Part shown: positions 17,868-27,005 of the stretch, piece after piece
How positions within the stretch are numbered: position 1 is the stretch's first letter
Layout of the letters: each line of letters begins with the position of its first letter
NCBI RefSeq assembly: GCF_947539375.1
Contig: NZ_OX443569.1
Coordinates: 496,001 to 560,000 of the forward strand
Origin: Lactobacillus isalae
Lineage (GTDB): Bacteria > Bacillota > Bacilli > Lactobacillales > Lactobacillaceae
DNA: 64,000 nucleotides
Direction: 5' to 3'
Made by a program: the position numbers and the translations under genes
Notes under the pieces: model-generated
Seen by the model: only the letters and a program-made list of their open reading frames with translations
What the model was told of the DNA's origin: nothing
The model's database searches: none

Positions 17868-20548
17868 ACATCGTAAACAATGGCAAGCCATACTTCTTTA
17901 GATTCGACATTTCTAAAGAAGGCGGCATGTCTGCTAGAATTACGGATTACCTTAAAACAAGAGTAAATGACAATGGTAAGAAAGTACCCGTTAAATGGTT
18001 TGACCAAGGGATGGTGATGAACGTCCACGGGATGTCGCCATTTATTCAGGGTGGTGTAGGACACTACACACCAGATGAAAACAATGAATTATTACCAGGA
18101 CCTGATGTGGTATATCGTGACTGGCAAGGTACACCAGCTGACGTAACTGATGATGGAATGGTTTACTACACTTTAGAAGACCAGTTTTTCTGCAAACAAG
18201 GTCAATTTAAGGGTATCTTTGGTTTACGTGATAGTAATGGCAATGTATTTAGTTCTGTAAACATTATTTTTGAAATCCAAGGCAATGACTTCCGTATTCA
18301 TCAAACTACTGAATACTACAGCTCTGAATTAGAGAAGATGAAGGCTAAATTTGCAAATGATACTGGGCAAGCGATTAATGACTTACATGAAAGATATAAG
18401 AACAAAGCTCAAAAATCAGAAGACACATTAGATAATATTCAAAAAAGTCTTGATACCATAGACGCATCTTTTAAATCAGCTTCAACATCTGCTAAAGCAA
18501 TTCAGGATAGAATTGATAGTGAAGATATTATAACTACTGCTCGTTTTAATGACGTTACTAAGGGGTTAACCAAAGATATTACTGCTAAACTGTCTGAAAT
18601 TTCGTCAACTATTCCCTGGCTAAAAAATGTAAAAGCAATTGAAGAGAAGTATCCTAATGGTTATTCTGGAGCTGTTATTGCAACTGATACGATGCACAAG
18701 TGGCTATATTATGATGGACGCTGGAATGATGCTGGACTGTATACAGAATCAATTACTAAAGATGGGGATATCGTTGCATATTTAGATGAAGGAAAAGTGC
18801 TAAATTGGGATCCTAACAGTTCAGATTGTAAGCTGGATTTATCAGATATGACTACAGGTATTACTATTCGTGGTGCAGTTGATATTTCTTTTACTAAAGA
18901 AGAAATCTATAAAACATTTAATTCTTCTCCTGAAACTAAATTAAATGGAGATATTGTCACTGGTAAATCTTTTGCATTGATCTTTTACTTTTCAACAAAC
19001 AAACTCGGTATTATTAACCCATCAGATGATCTTATTACACAAGATGCAAAGATTTTATTTTTACATCACTATACCAGTACTAATGATGGACTATTAGTAA
19101 GTACACAACGCTATTTAGATCAATTGAAAAAACTTCAAATTAATGATGCCAACACTCCTTATGCGTATGTAGCAGAGGGCAAAAACCTAAATTATGATTA
19201 CTGGGATAATGAGTGCAATTTAAAATTTGATGGTGATTGGGTTGAAGTTTGGTTTAATAAATGGAAATGGGACGTTAAGGTTTCTGATATTTTAGAATCA
19301 GCTAAAAATTCTAAGGTTGTTACTGTTACAGATGATAATGTTATTAAAGGCGCGCAATTCATCATGTACTTTGATGGCAATGACAAAAAAATAAAATTCT
19401 CTAAAGATAAAGATGGAGTCCCAATTGGTGGTATTGCATTGTTTACACATCAATACAATTCTTATAATGTTGGACCATTAGTCGATTTTTATGTACATAA
19501 ACAAGCTCAAGAATTTATTCGAAAATATGAAAAAGCTGAGCAAAAAAACAACAAAGTTCCAGCATATTTTAAAGATAACTTAACTCAAGGAATTGATAGA
19601 GTTAACCAAAATATGGGTGAAGCAGGTCCGAATTCAATGTCATTCCTGTTCATTACTGATATGCACTGGGGTGGAAATGCAAAGCATTCACCAGCTTTAG
19701 TTCATGAAGTAATGAAACATACAGGATTACCACTTATGGTAAACGGTGGAGATTTATTTGACCAAGGTGAAAAATCTGCTATGCGAAATGAAGTGACTAC
19801 GGCTATTAATACTGTTCAATATCCTGGAACTTTTATGGCAACTGTAAGAGGTAATCATGATGGTAACTGGAACAATTGGGGAGGACAACATGACCATCCT
19901 GATTGGAAGTTCTCATATAGTGACATTTATGGTTATGAATTTGCATATATGATGCGCAATAAAAATTTGGTCAATGATTTCCATTACTTAAATATAGGTA
20001 ATGATTTCACTTATACATTTACAACTAGTGATGGAAGTGGGCAAGTTTGGCGTTTCATTTGTGTAGACACACTTGACCTAGATGGTGGTACAAATATAAA
20101 CATAGATAGCTTTAAGAAAATTTGTGATTTACTTAAAGAATCCAAGCATGAAAATATTATTTTTGTAGCACACATTTTCAGCAACAATCACGTCCATACT
20201 GATTTTGAAAAAGATCTTGAAAAGGTAATTGATGCTCGTAACTCACAAGGTACAACTACAGTGTCATGGGGATCAGTAGATTTTTCACAAACAGACAATA
20301 CTTCTAAAATTATTGTATGTTTTGGTGGCCATGAACATGAAGATTATGATTGGACTACTCCTAATGGCGTACCATTCATCTTAACTGACAGTGATAACGC
20401 ACCAAGAACAGAAACAACTAAATATGGTCACGATTATGGAACGATCGGTGAACAATGTTTTGATATTATGACAATTAATCCTTCTGCAAAAAAAATTAAA
20501 GCAGTTCGTATTGGAAGAGGTATCGACAGGAGTTGGAATCTACGATGA
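17858..20548 (+). CDS. Baseplate / receptor-binding protein with C-terminal metallophosphoesterase
   Basis: 896 aa. Residues 1-150 are BppU-like. A coiled coil follows (about 160-250), then two beta-rich segments (about 265-560) with a repeated NWDPNSSDCKLDL / NYDYWDNECNLKF pattern. From about 590 comes a calcineurin-like phosphoesterase: DMHWGG (598), GGDLFD (about 630), GNHD (about 665), a lone His in VAHIF (about 771) and GGHEH (about 823). All metal-ligand motifs are present. A plausible job is cutting phosphodiester bonds in teichoic acid at the host surface, but the substrate is inferred. GAAAGG precedes the start. Confidence 0.85.
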   Translation: MGVNIVNNGKPYFFRFDISKEGGMSARITDYLKTRVNDNGKKVPVKWFDQGMVMNVHGMSPFIQGGVGHYTPDENNELLPGPDVVYRDWQGTPADVTDDGMVYYTLEDQFFCKQGQFKGIFGLRDSNGNVFSSVNIIFEIQGNDFRIHQTTEYYSSELEKMKAKFANDTGQAINDLHERYKNKAQKSEDTLDNIQKSLDTIDASFKSASTSAKAIQDRIDSEDIITTARFNDVTKGLTKDITAKLSEISSTIPWLKNVKAIEEKYPNGYSGAVIATDTMHKWLYYDGRWNDAGLYTESITKDGDIVAYLDEGKVLNWDPNSSDCKLDLSDMTTGITIRGAVDISFTKEEIYKTFNSSPETKLNGDIVTGKSFALIFYFSTNKLGIINPSDDLITQDAKILFLHHYTSTNDGLLVSTQRYLDQLKKLQINDANTPYAYVAEGKNLNYDYWDNECNLKFDGDWVEVWFNKWKWDVKVSDILESAKNSKVVTVTDDNVIKGAQFIMYFDGNDKKIKFSKDKDGVPIGGIALFTHQYNSYNVGPLVDFYVHKQAQEFIRKYEKAEQKNNKVPAYFKDNLTQGIDRVNQNMGEAGPNSMSFLFITDMHWGGNAKHSPALVHEVMKHTGLPLMVNGGDLFDQGEKSAMRNEVTTAINTVQYPGTFMATVRGNHDGNWNNWGGQHDHPDWKFSYSDIYGYEFAYMMRNKNLVNDFHYLNIGNDFTYTFTTSDGSGQVWRFICVDTLDLDGGTNINIDSFKKICDLLKESKHENIIFVAHIFSNNHVHTDFEKDLEKVIDARNSQGTTTVSWGSVDFSQTDNTSKIIVCFGGHEHEDYDWTTPNGVPFILTDSDNAPRTETTKYGHDYGTIGEQCFDIMTINPSAKKIKAVRIGRGIDRSWNLR

Positions 20549-20946
20549 AAAATAAACTAAAAAAGCTCCTGCACTCTGAACACCCACAGCATGAGATCCT
20601 AGCTTTTGCAATGATAGGTATAGGATTAATTCTTATCTGCAATGACTTCTACTTTTTCTGGCCACCTTTTGCGGTCGGTTTCCTGAATGATGACTTAGTT
20701 GGAGGTATCTTCTTAGTTGATGGCATTCTACTTTTAAAATGGGCACTTAGTACATCAAGTAAGATCTATGCAAATCGTAATTTGCTGGTTATAACAGCTG
20801 GACTACTAGCATTTGAAGCAACCGCTGAGTTCAGTCATGGCTATGTTTCAGGAAGACCACATATGCTTATGGCTGGCTTTCTTGAAATTATCGTTTTACT
20901 CTTTGTATTTTCCATCATAGGAAAAACTAAGAAGCACAATTACTAG
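20545..20946 (+). CDS. Phage membrane protein of unknown function
   Basis: 133 aa from ATG 20545, which overlaps the previous stop as ATGA and has AGGAG at 20529-20533; a TTG four codons earlier is less likely. Four probable membrane segments (about 20-36, 45-67, 77-93 and 103-122) follow a basic N-terminus (MKNKLKKLLHSEH). It ends in a basic KTKKHNY. I do not recognise the family. It lies between the receptor-binding protein and the lysis genes, where lactobacillus prophages often carry small membrane proteins; a role in lysis or superinfection control is possible but unsupported. Confidence 0.7.
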   Translation: MKNKLKKLLHSEHPQHEILAFAMIGIGLILICNDFYFFWPPFAVGFLNDDLVGGIFLVDGILLLKWALSTSSKIYANRNLLVITAGLLAFEATAEFSHGYVSGRPHMLMAGFLEIIVLLFVFSIIGKTKKHNY

Positions 20947-20960
20947 TAGGAGGTGGTGCT

Positions 20961-21176
20961 GTGGAATTCATTAAAGCACTACCTTATATAGTAGGTATAT
21001 TGGCAACCGTAGGAGCTGGCATTAAGTGGTTATACGGAGAACTAAAGGAAGAAAAGAAACACTATGAAGAGCTTTACCAGCAAAAAGAAGCTGAAGTTGA
21101 AAGCTTAAAAGATAAAATCAATCAGTTGAAAATCAAGATTATTAAATTGGAGACCGAAAATGAAACTAGACATTAA
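20961..21176 (+). CDS. Small membrane-anchored coiled-coil protein near the lysis cassette
   Basis: 71 aa from GTG 20961, preceded by a strong GGAGG (20949-20953). An N-terminal hydrophobic helix (about 5-25) is followed by a charged coiled coil (KEEKKHYEELYQQKEAEVESLKDKINQL). Gene order membrane protein, coil protein, holin, lysin suggests an accessory lysis role (holin partner or antiholin), similar to short proteins annotated as hypothetical in other lactobacillus phages. It overlaps the holin start by 17 nt. Confidence 0.7.
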   Translation: MEFIKALPYIVGILATVGAGIKWLYGELKEEKKHYEELYQQKEAEVESLKDKINQLKIKIIKLETENETRH

Positions 21177-21504
21177 TTTAATTTGGGGCGTTGTTGTATT
21201 AATTGTTGCAGGAATGGCAACTGCCTATAGTGTAAATAAACAAAAGTTGGAAAAATTAAAGCTTACTCATCCTAAACTTGCAACTGTCCTTGAAACTGCT
21301 GGAGCACTAGCATTAAAAGCGACTGTATACCAAGCTTCTTTAGGCGATAATAAAGAGGGCGCTAAGAAACTGTATGATGCAACCGATGAGGTTTACTACC
21401 AAATTCAAAAGTTGTATCCAAACATTCCTATTGATAGAGCAACTGTAAGGAATGTAGTTCAACATGAATATGAAAAGATGTTAACTAATACGAAAGAAGG
21501 TTAA
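21160..21504 (+). CDS. Phage holin, LLH family
   Basis: 114 aa. One N-terminal membrane helix (LIWGVVVLIVAGMATAY, about 7-24), then an amphipathic helical domain (KLTHPKLATVLETAGALALKATVYQA, GAKKLYDATDEVYYQIQ). This is the layout of the holin superfamily named after Lactobacillus phage LL-H. The holin permeabilises the membrane at the end of the lytic cycle so the endolysin can reach the wall. It precedes the lysin by 2 nt. Confidence 0.87.
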   Translation: MKLDINLIWGVVVLIVAGMATAYSVNKQKLEKLKLTHPKLATVLETAGALALKATVYQASLGDNKEGAKKLYDATDEVYYQIQKLYPNIPIDRATVRNVVQHEYEKMLTNTKEG

Positions 21505-21506
21505 CC

Positions 21507-22451
21507 ATGACGCAAGCAATTAAAGACCGTAGTTACGGTATTGATGAAGCAAGCTATCAAAGCGAAAACATTGCTAGTTATCCAGGCTCTAAGTTTGCTA
21601 TTGTTAAGACTACAGAAGGATTAAGTTATCAAAACCCTAAAGCTAGAAATCAAGTAATTACCGCTAAGCAAGCAGGTGTTGTAGTAGGTGGATACCACTA
21701 TGCACACTTTAGTGGCAACGTAAATCAAGCTATTCAAGAAGGTAATTTCGCAGTCCAAGTTGCAAAGAATACTGGTATTCCACTAGGGTCACTTTTTGCA
21801 GCCGACTGGGAAACAGGAAGTGGTAATATCACTAATGGCAATAAGGTAGATAATACGAACGCTATCTTAGCCTTTATGGACGTGGTAGCTAAAGCTGGAT
21901 ATAAGCCTTTCCTATATTCAGGTAAAGAGCTACTTGAAAACAATATTGATACAAAGCGAATTACTGATAAATATGGAGATTGCTTATGGGTAGCCTACTA
22001 CAAGGTTGAAGGACGGCAAGACACCGCCGACTTTAATTGGTTTCCTACAATGGACCATGTAGCTATATGGCAATTTACGGATAACTGGAAAGGTATGGGA
22101 ATTGATGGCAATATTGCCGTTAAGAAATTAACTTTCAATGCGGAAGAACCTAAAGCAACAATAGAGCCTATTAAGGCTTCCACACAGCCTAAGACATGGA
22201 CTGATGTTCAAGGCATGACCTGGCACGAAGAACACGGTACATTTATCACTGGCGGAGTAATTAATTTACGCTGGGGTGCTAATACCCAAAGCACAATTAT
22301 TACTACATTACCTGCTGGATCGGTAGTTAAGTACAATGCCTGGGCTAGAGATGGTGTAGGTCGTGTATGGTTACAACAACCACGCGAAAACGGTCACGAT
22401 GGATATTTAGTCGGACGTGTTGGTACAGAAGCATGGGGAACTTTTAAATAG
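21507..22451 (+). CDS. lys: Endolysin: GH25 lysozyme with C-terminal SH3-type wall-binding domain
   Basis: 314 aa. Residues 1-210 are a glycoside hydrolase family 25 muramidase: YGIDEASYQ (Asp near 13), the catalytic AADWETG (Asp and Glu near 100-102), and WQFTDNWKGMGIDGN near the end. Residues about 245-314 form a bacterial SH3 module (VINLRWGANTQSTIITTLPAGSVVKY). There is no signal peptide, so export depends on the holin. It is the last phage gene and is followed by a rho-independent terminator. Confidence 0.93.
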   Translation: MTQAIKDRSYGIDEASYQSENIASYPGSKFAIVKTTEGLSYQNPKARNQVITAKQAGVVVGGYHYAHFSGNVNQAIQEGNFAVQVAKNTGIPLGSLFAADWETGSGNITNGNKVDNTNAILAFMDVVAKAGYKPFLYSGKELLENNIDTKRITDKYGDCLWVAYYKVEGRQDTADFNWFPTMDHVAIWQFTDNWKGMGIDGNIAVKKLTFNAEEPKATIEPIKASTQPKTWTDVQGMTWHEEHGTFITGGVINLRWGANTQSTIITTLPAGSVVKYNAWARDGVGRVWLQQPRENGHDGYLVGRVGTEAWGTFK

Positions 22452-22469
22452 AAAATTTAAAACAATAGA

Positions 22470-22509
22470 AAAGCCACTCTGGAGATTAAGTTCTCTGGGG
22501 TGGCTTTTG
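22470..22509 (+). terminator. Terminator after the prophage lysis genes
   Basis: AAAGCCAC...GGTGGCTTT arms enclose a loop with a smaller GGAGA/TCTCT pairing and end in a T-run. It closes the late operon. Confidence 0.8.
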
Positions 22510-22738
22510 TTATATACTATGTTTAGAATAATAAAGTATGTTTACCGCATTTTAGTATGGGATAAAAGGGACAAAAAAGGGACAGACTAATGACGATAAG
22601 TGACTTTTATTGGCATTTATTGGCAACTAATTGATGCTCTAAAACATTGATAAAACAACGTCTTTTCATAAATATCAATATCGGAACACATTTATGCTAT
22701 CTTCAGTCTTGTAAAGTACCACGGTGCTTAAATTTAAG
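22510..22738. other. Prophage right boundary region (attR expected here)
   Basis: No ORF is visible. AAAAGGGACA occurs twice in tandem around 22565-22586, which could be integrase arm-type sites. The chromosome should resume between here and the terminator at 22739-22758. The left end and integrase are outside the window, so the att core cannot be identified by repeat comparison, and no tRNA 3' end is recognisable. Confidence 0.4.
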
Positions 22739-22758
22739 AAGGCCATTAGGCCTTTTTT
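22739..22758 (+). terminator. Terminator at the prophage-chromosome junction
   Basis: AAGGCC-ATTA-GGCCTT followed by TTTT. No complete gene in the window ends into it from the left, so it probably belongs to a host transcript whose body lies on the other side of the prophage. Confidence 0.65.
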
Positions 22759-22781
22759 ATTTTGCCCAATTTTAATCTATT

Positions 22782-22810
22782 TTGTATTAATTTGAGAAAA
22801 AGCGCATAAT
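22782..22810 (+). promoter_or_regulatory. Candidate promoter of the amino acid permease
   Basis: TTGTAT (22782-22787), 17-nt spacer, CATAAT (22805-22810), 41 nt before the start codon. Confidence 0.5.
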
Positions 22811-22850
22811 AGTTAATGTTTGTATGAAAGAGGGAGTGTTTTAGTTTTTT

Positions 22851-24359
22851 ATGAAAAAAGACAAATCCGTCAAGATTGGACTAAAAAGTTTAGTTTTGAT
22901 GATCTTTTCAGCCATTTTTGGCTTTAGCAATTCGTTAACTGCCTATTATCAAATGGGTTATGCAAGTATCGTTTGGTATATTATTACCGCGATTTTGTTC
23001 TTTTTACCTTCTGCTTTAATCTTTGCAGAATATGGAGCAGCCTTTAAGGGTGTTAAGGGTGGAATCTTTTCCTGGCTTAAAGGCTCAGTTAGCGAAAAAA
23101 CAGCATTTATTGGAACATTTATTTGGTTAGCTGCCTGGGTAGTTTGGTTAGTATCTTCGACACAATTCTTTTTGGTTTCAGTTTCAACAGCTATTTCTGG
23201 TCATGATACTACTCAAAGTTGGCATTTTTTAAACTTATCTTCTACCCAGTTACTTGGTATTTTAGAAGTAGTATTTTTAGTAATCGTAACATTTTTTGCG
23301 GCTAAAGGCGTTGATAAGATCACTGCTGTAAGTAATGTGGGAGGATTCTTCACTTTAGCTATTACAATTGGTTTTACTTTAGTATCAATTTTGGTTTTCT
23401 TTTTAAATCATGGGCATTTAGCAGAACCGTTAACTGCCCAGTCTTTGGTTCATTCACCTAATCCTGCCTTTCAATCTCCTATTGCTGTTGTATCATTTAT
23501 TGTTTATGCATTATTTGCTTATGGCGGTTTAGAGACTTCAGCTGGGGTAATTGATTCTGTTGATAAACCTGAGAAGACTTTCCCTAAGGCTTTGATTACT
23601 GCTATGATTTGGATGACAGCTTTATATGTGTTAAATATTTTAATGTGTGGAGTTGCTGCAAATTGGAGTAGTGAGTTAAGTGGTAAAAATGTTGACTTGG
23701 CCAATGTTGAATATGTTTTAATTAATAATCTAGGAGTTGAAACTGGTAAGGCATTTGGCCTTTCTCATTCAGCTTCGTTAACATTAGGTGCGGCATTTTC
23801 TCGTTTTGCTGGATTAGCCGATGTATTAGCTGGTATTTCTGCAGCATTTTTGATGGTCTATTCGCCAGTTAAGTCATTTATCGAGGGCTGTGACCCCAAA
23901 CTTTTACCTAAAAATTTGGTTAAATTAAATAAGCATGGTATGCCAGAACGATCTATGTGGCTTCAAGCTGCTATTGTCAGTGTTATTATCTTATTTATTT
24001 CCTTTGGTGGTAATGCAGCAGGTCAATTCTATACTATCTTAATGGACATGATGAACGTATCATCATCTGCACCATACTTATTCTTAATTGGAGCATATCC
24101 TTTCTTTAAGATGAAGAAAGATATCGATCGTCCATTTGTTTTTATTGAAGGTAAAAAACGTGTTTGGGCAGTAACTATTGTTGTTTGGCTAGTAGTGGCA
24201 ATTGGTATTGTCTTTACTTGTATTGAGCCGCTATTTACTGGCGATTATGCAACATCCTTCTGGACTGCTATTGGACCTGTAGCCTTTGGAATTATGGCTT
24301 GGGTATATTATGCCTATCAAGAAAGAAAAAGCTCTACTATAGTTGAGGAAGAAGAATAA
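22851..24359 (+). CDS. APC-superfamily amino acid permease (YjeM-like)
   Basis: 502 aa with about 12 membrane helices. The opening KIGLKSLVLMIFSAIFGFSNSLTAYYQMGYASI, the Gly-rich GVKGGIFSW, and ALFAYGGLETSAGVIDSVDKPEKTFPKALI are typical of the glutamate/GABA-type branch of the APC superfamily, resembling E. coli YjeM. It is an inner-membrane amino acid transporter or antiporter, but the substrate cannot be read. It stands alone, with its own promoter and a shared bidirectional terminator. Upstream is the prophage end. Confidence 0.85.
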   Translation: MKKDKSVKIGLKSLVLMIFSAIFGFSNSLTAYYQMGYASIVWYIITAILFFLPSALIFAEYGAAFKGVKGGIFSWLKGSVSEKTAFIGTFIWLAAWVVWLVSSTQFFLVSVSTAISGHDTTQSWHFLNLSSTQLLGILEVVFLVIVTFFAAKGVDKITAVSNVGGFFTLAITIGFTLVSILVFFLNHGHLAEPLTAQSLVHSPNPAFQSPIAVVSFIVYALFAYGGLETSAGVIDSVDKPEKTFPKALITAMIWMTALYVLNILMCGVAANWSSELSGKNVDLANVEYVLINNLGVETGKAFGLSHSASLTLGAAFSRFAGLADVLAGISAAFLMVYSPVKSFIEGCDPKLLPKNLVKLNKHGMPERSMWLQAAIVSVIILFISFGGNAAGQFYTILMDMMNVSSSAPYLFLIGAYPFFKMKKDIDRPFVFIEGKKRVWAVTIVVWLVVAIGIVFTCIEPLFTGDYATSFWTAIGPVAFGIMAWVYYAYQERKSSTIVEEEE

Positions 24360-24373
24360 AAGTTAATAAATAG

Positions 24374-24413
24374 AAAAAGACATCTTTAGTTATAAACTGA
24401 AGATGTCTTTTTT
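24374..24413. terminator. Bidirectional terminator between permease and cls
   Basis: AAAAAGACATCTTTAGT pairs with ACTGAAGATGTCTTTTT across a short TATAA loop, with T-runs on both strands for two converging genes. Confidence 0.85.
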
Positions 24414-25901
24414 CTACAAAATTGGTGAAAGCAATCTTGAGAAGTATTGTTTAAATTTACGCCAGTGTGATTGTTGGTCGAAGTACTGCTTAGTTAATAA
24501 AGTGGATTTTTTTAGATCCTTTTCAAAAATTTCTTTTAATTCTTTTGCAAGAACAGGACTGTACGTAAAAGCATTTACTTCAAAATTAAGTTGGTAACTC
24601 CGAAAATCTTGGTTAGCCGAGCCAACTGAGGCGATATTAGAACCACTAACAATAGTTTTAGCATGTATAAAGCCATTATCATATTTGTAAACCTTAACTC
24701 CGTGATTAACGAGATATTTAGCATAATACTCGGTTGCTCGATAAACAAAGGGATGATCAGGCATAGAAGGAATCATAATTCTAACGTCTACGCCACTTTT
24801 GGCAGAAATGATTAATGCTTCTAAGATAGAATCACCTGGAATTAAATAAGGGGTTTGAATATAGACATAATTTTGGGCTTGAGCAATGATTTCTTCATAA
24901 GCTCGACGAATACCAAAGTTACTGTTATCAGGTCCTGAAGAAACAATTTGCATTGGAACTAAATTTTTATCTCGAACAACTTTTAGCTTAAAGTTTCCAA
25001 TTAAATTGTCGACATTATAGATAGGAAGATTTGACTTGCGGCAACTCGTATTCCAATCCATTGCAAAGCGAATTTCCATCAATAGAGCAGCTTGTCCTAC
25101 AACTCTTAGGTGAGTATCACGCCAATGTCCAAATTTTTTACTTCGATCAACGTATTGATCTCCAATATTGAAACCGCCAATATAACCAATCTGATTATCG
25201 ATAATAACTAATTTACGATGTAGATGATAATTAGCACGAGGAGTAGTGAAGAGACGATTACCAGCTGTTGAAATAAAAGGTTGGGCACTTCCTCCTAATT
25301 TCCTAAGCTTATTAAAAAACGATGGTCTTGTTCCACGAGAGCCCCCAACATCATATAAAACTCTAACTTTAACGCCACGTTCGGCTGCATTTTCTAAAGC
25401 TCGTAAAACTTGATTACCAAGTTGGTCATCATAAAAAGTATAAAATTCTACATTAATACTAGTTTTAGCTTGATTAATATTTTCAATAAGATTTTTGAAT
25501 AGAACTTTTCCTTCAATAAAAGTTTTCACTTCATTATTAAAGGTAAGAAGGGCATCATCGTTGTTTAAATTCATTTCAACGAGTCTGCGCGTTCTAGGAT
25601 TTCGATCTTTGTTAGGCAATAAATCATGTAATTTTAATAGCTTATTTTGTTGATTTAAAAATTGATCACGAAACTTTTGCTGTTCTGCCTTAATTGAAAA
25701 AATATCATCATGAGATAATTGTCGACCAGTAAATAAATATAGGATAAAGCCCACATAGGGTAAAATCGATAAGATTAAAAGCCAAGCCCATGTGGATGCA
25801 ATATCGCGATGGCTACGAAAGACAGTCCAAATTGCTAAACCGACATTAATTAGCCAAAGTACTTCGATAATCCGTCGAATGATATCCCAGGTTAAAATCA
25901 T
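24414..25901 (-). CDS. cls: Cardiolipin synthase
   Basis: 495 aa. Two N-terminal membrane helices (about 8-28 and 37-58) precede two phospholipase D domains with complete HKD motifs: HLHRKLVIID (about 226-235) followed by GYIGGFNIGD, and IHAKTIVSGS (about 408-417) followed by SVGSANQDFRS. It joins two phosphatidylglycerols to form cardiolipin at the membrane. Length and layout match bacterial ClsA-type enzymes. GGAGG lies just upstream of the ATG. It is monocistronic on the minus strand. Confidence 0.95.
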   Translation of the reverse strand: MILTWDIIRRIIEVLWLINVGLAIWTVFRSHRDIASTWAWLLILSILPYVGFILYLFTGRQLSHDDIFSIKAEQQKFRDQFLNQQNKLLKLHDLLPNKDRNPRTRRLVEMNLNNDDALLTFNNEVKTFIEGKVLFKNLIENINQAKTSINVEFYTFYDDQLGNQVLRALENAAERGVKVRVLYDVGGSRGTRPSFFNKLRKLGGSAQPFISTAGNRLFTTPRANYHLHRKLVIIDNQIGYIGGFNIGDQYVDRSKKFGHWRDTHLRVVGQAALLMEIRFAMDWNTSCRKSNLPIYNVDNLIGNFKLKVVRDKNLVPMQIVSSGPDNSNFGIRRAYEEIIAQAQNYVYIQTPYLIPGDSILEALIISAKSGVDVRIMIPSMPDHPFVYRATEYYAKYLVNHGVKVYKYDNGFIHAKTIVSGSNIASVGSANQDFRSYQLNFEVNAFTYSPVLAKELKEIFEKDLKKSTLLTKQYFDQQSHWRKFKQYFSRLLSPIL

Positions 25902-25971
25902 TAAAATTCCTCCAAATTGTGTGATAATTTATTCTACCATATCTTAAAACACACAAAATATAGTATTTGTA

Positions 25972-25999
25972 TTTACCAAAGCACTAAATATATGATAAT
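25972..25999 (+). promoter_or_regulatory. Candidate thyA promoter
   Basis: TTTACC (25972-25977), 16-nt spacer, GATAAT (25994-25999), 37 nt upstream of the start codon. Confidence 0.55.
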
Positions 26000-26036
26000 T
26001 TAAAATGGAATATGCGCAATAGAAAGAAGAAAGATA

Positions 26037-26993
26037 ATGGCAACTTTAGAGCAACCATATTTAGACTTATTAAATAAAATTATGACTGAAGGTCATGATA
26101 AAGAAGATAGAACTGGAACAGGAACTAGAAGTTTATTTGGAGCACAAATGCGCTTTGATTTGAGTGAAGGTTTTCCAATCTTAACAAACAAAAGAGTTCC
26201 GTTTGGTTTGATCAAAAGTGAGTTATTGTGGTTTTTAAGAGGAGACACTAATATTCGTTTTTTACTAGAACACAATAATCATATTTGGGACGAATGGGCA
26301 TTTAAAAATTGGGTTGAAAGCAGCAAATATCAAGGCCCTGACATGACTGACTTTGGTCTTAGAAGTCAAAAAGATCCTGACTTTAAAAAAGTTTATCAAG
26401 AAGAAATGAAGAAATTTGATGAGCGAATCTTAGCTGATCAAGATTTTGCAAAAAAGTTCGGCAATCTTGGGGATGTTTATGGTGCACAATGGCGTCACTG
26501 GCAAAAACGTGAGGGCGGCTTTATTGATCAAATTCAAAATGTAATTGATCAGATTAAGAAAACACCATATTCTAGACGCCTAATTGTTAGTGCCTGGAAC
26601 CCTGAAGATGTACCAACTTCTGCATTGCCACCTTGCCATGTTTTATTTCAGTTTTATGTTAATGATGGCAAATTAAGTGTGCAGCTTTATCAACGGTCTG
26701 GAGATATGTTCTTAGGAGTACCATTCAATATTGCTAGTTACTCTTTATTGGTTAATTTGATTGCTAGAGAAACTGGTCTTAAACCTGGTGAATTTATTCA
26801 TACACTAGGAGATGCTCATATTTATAAGAATCACTTTGATCAAGTGAATGAACTTTTGACGAGAAAGCCGTATGATTCGCCAAGTCTTTGGTTGAATCCT
26901 GATAAGAAAAAAATTGAAGACTTTGAAATGTCAGACATTAAATTAATAGATTATAAGCACCATGGGACAATTAAAGCTCCTGTTGCGGTTTAA
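26037..26993 (+). CDS. thyA: Thymidylate synthase
   Basis: 318 aa. Full ThyA signature: [12 protein letters not shown] near the N-terminus, [32 protein letters not shown] with the nucleophilic Cys near 200, and [17 protein letters not shown]. It converts dUMP to dTMP using methylene-tetrahydrofolate and makes dihydrofolate. The next gene, 12 nt on, is the dihydrofolate reductase that recycles that product, so the two form a functional operon. The length corresponds to the long ThyA form with the roughly 50-residue insertion. Confidence 0.97.
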   Translation: MATLEQPYLDLLNKIMTEGHDKEDRTGTGTRSLFGAQMRFDLSEGFPILTNKRVPFGLIKSELLWFLRGDTNIRFLLEHNNHIWDEWAFKNWVESSKYQGPDMTDFGLRSQKDPDFKKVYQEEMKKFDERILADQDFAKKFGNLGDVYGAQWRHWQKREGGFIDQIQNVIDQIKKTPYSRRLIVSAWNPEDVPTSALPPCHVLFQFYVNDGKLSVQLYQRSGDMFLGVPFNIASYSLLVNLIARETGLKPGEFIHTLGDAHIYKNHFDQVNELLTRKPYDSPSLWLNPDKKKIEDFEMSDIKLIDYKHHGTIKAPVAV

Positions 26994-27005
26994 GGATAAA
27001 AAGAA

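Noticed and set aside
22510-22738. tRNA fragment as attachment site
   Set aside because: No T arm or acceptor stem can be drawn, so a tRNA integration site cannot be claimed here.
24403-24597. Plus-strand ORF over the 3' end of cls
   Set aside because: It is antisense to the conserved end of cardiolipin synthase and starts inside the terminator hairpin.
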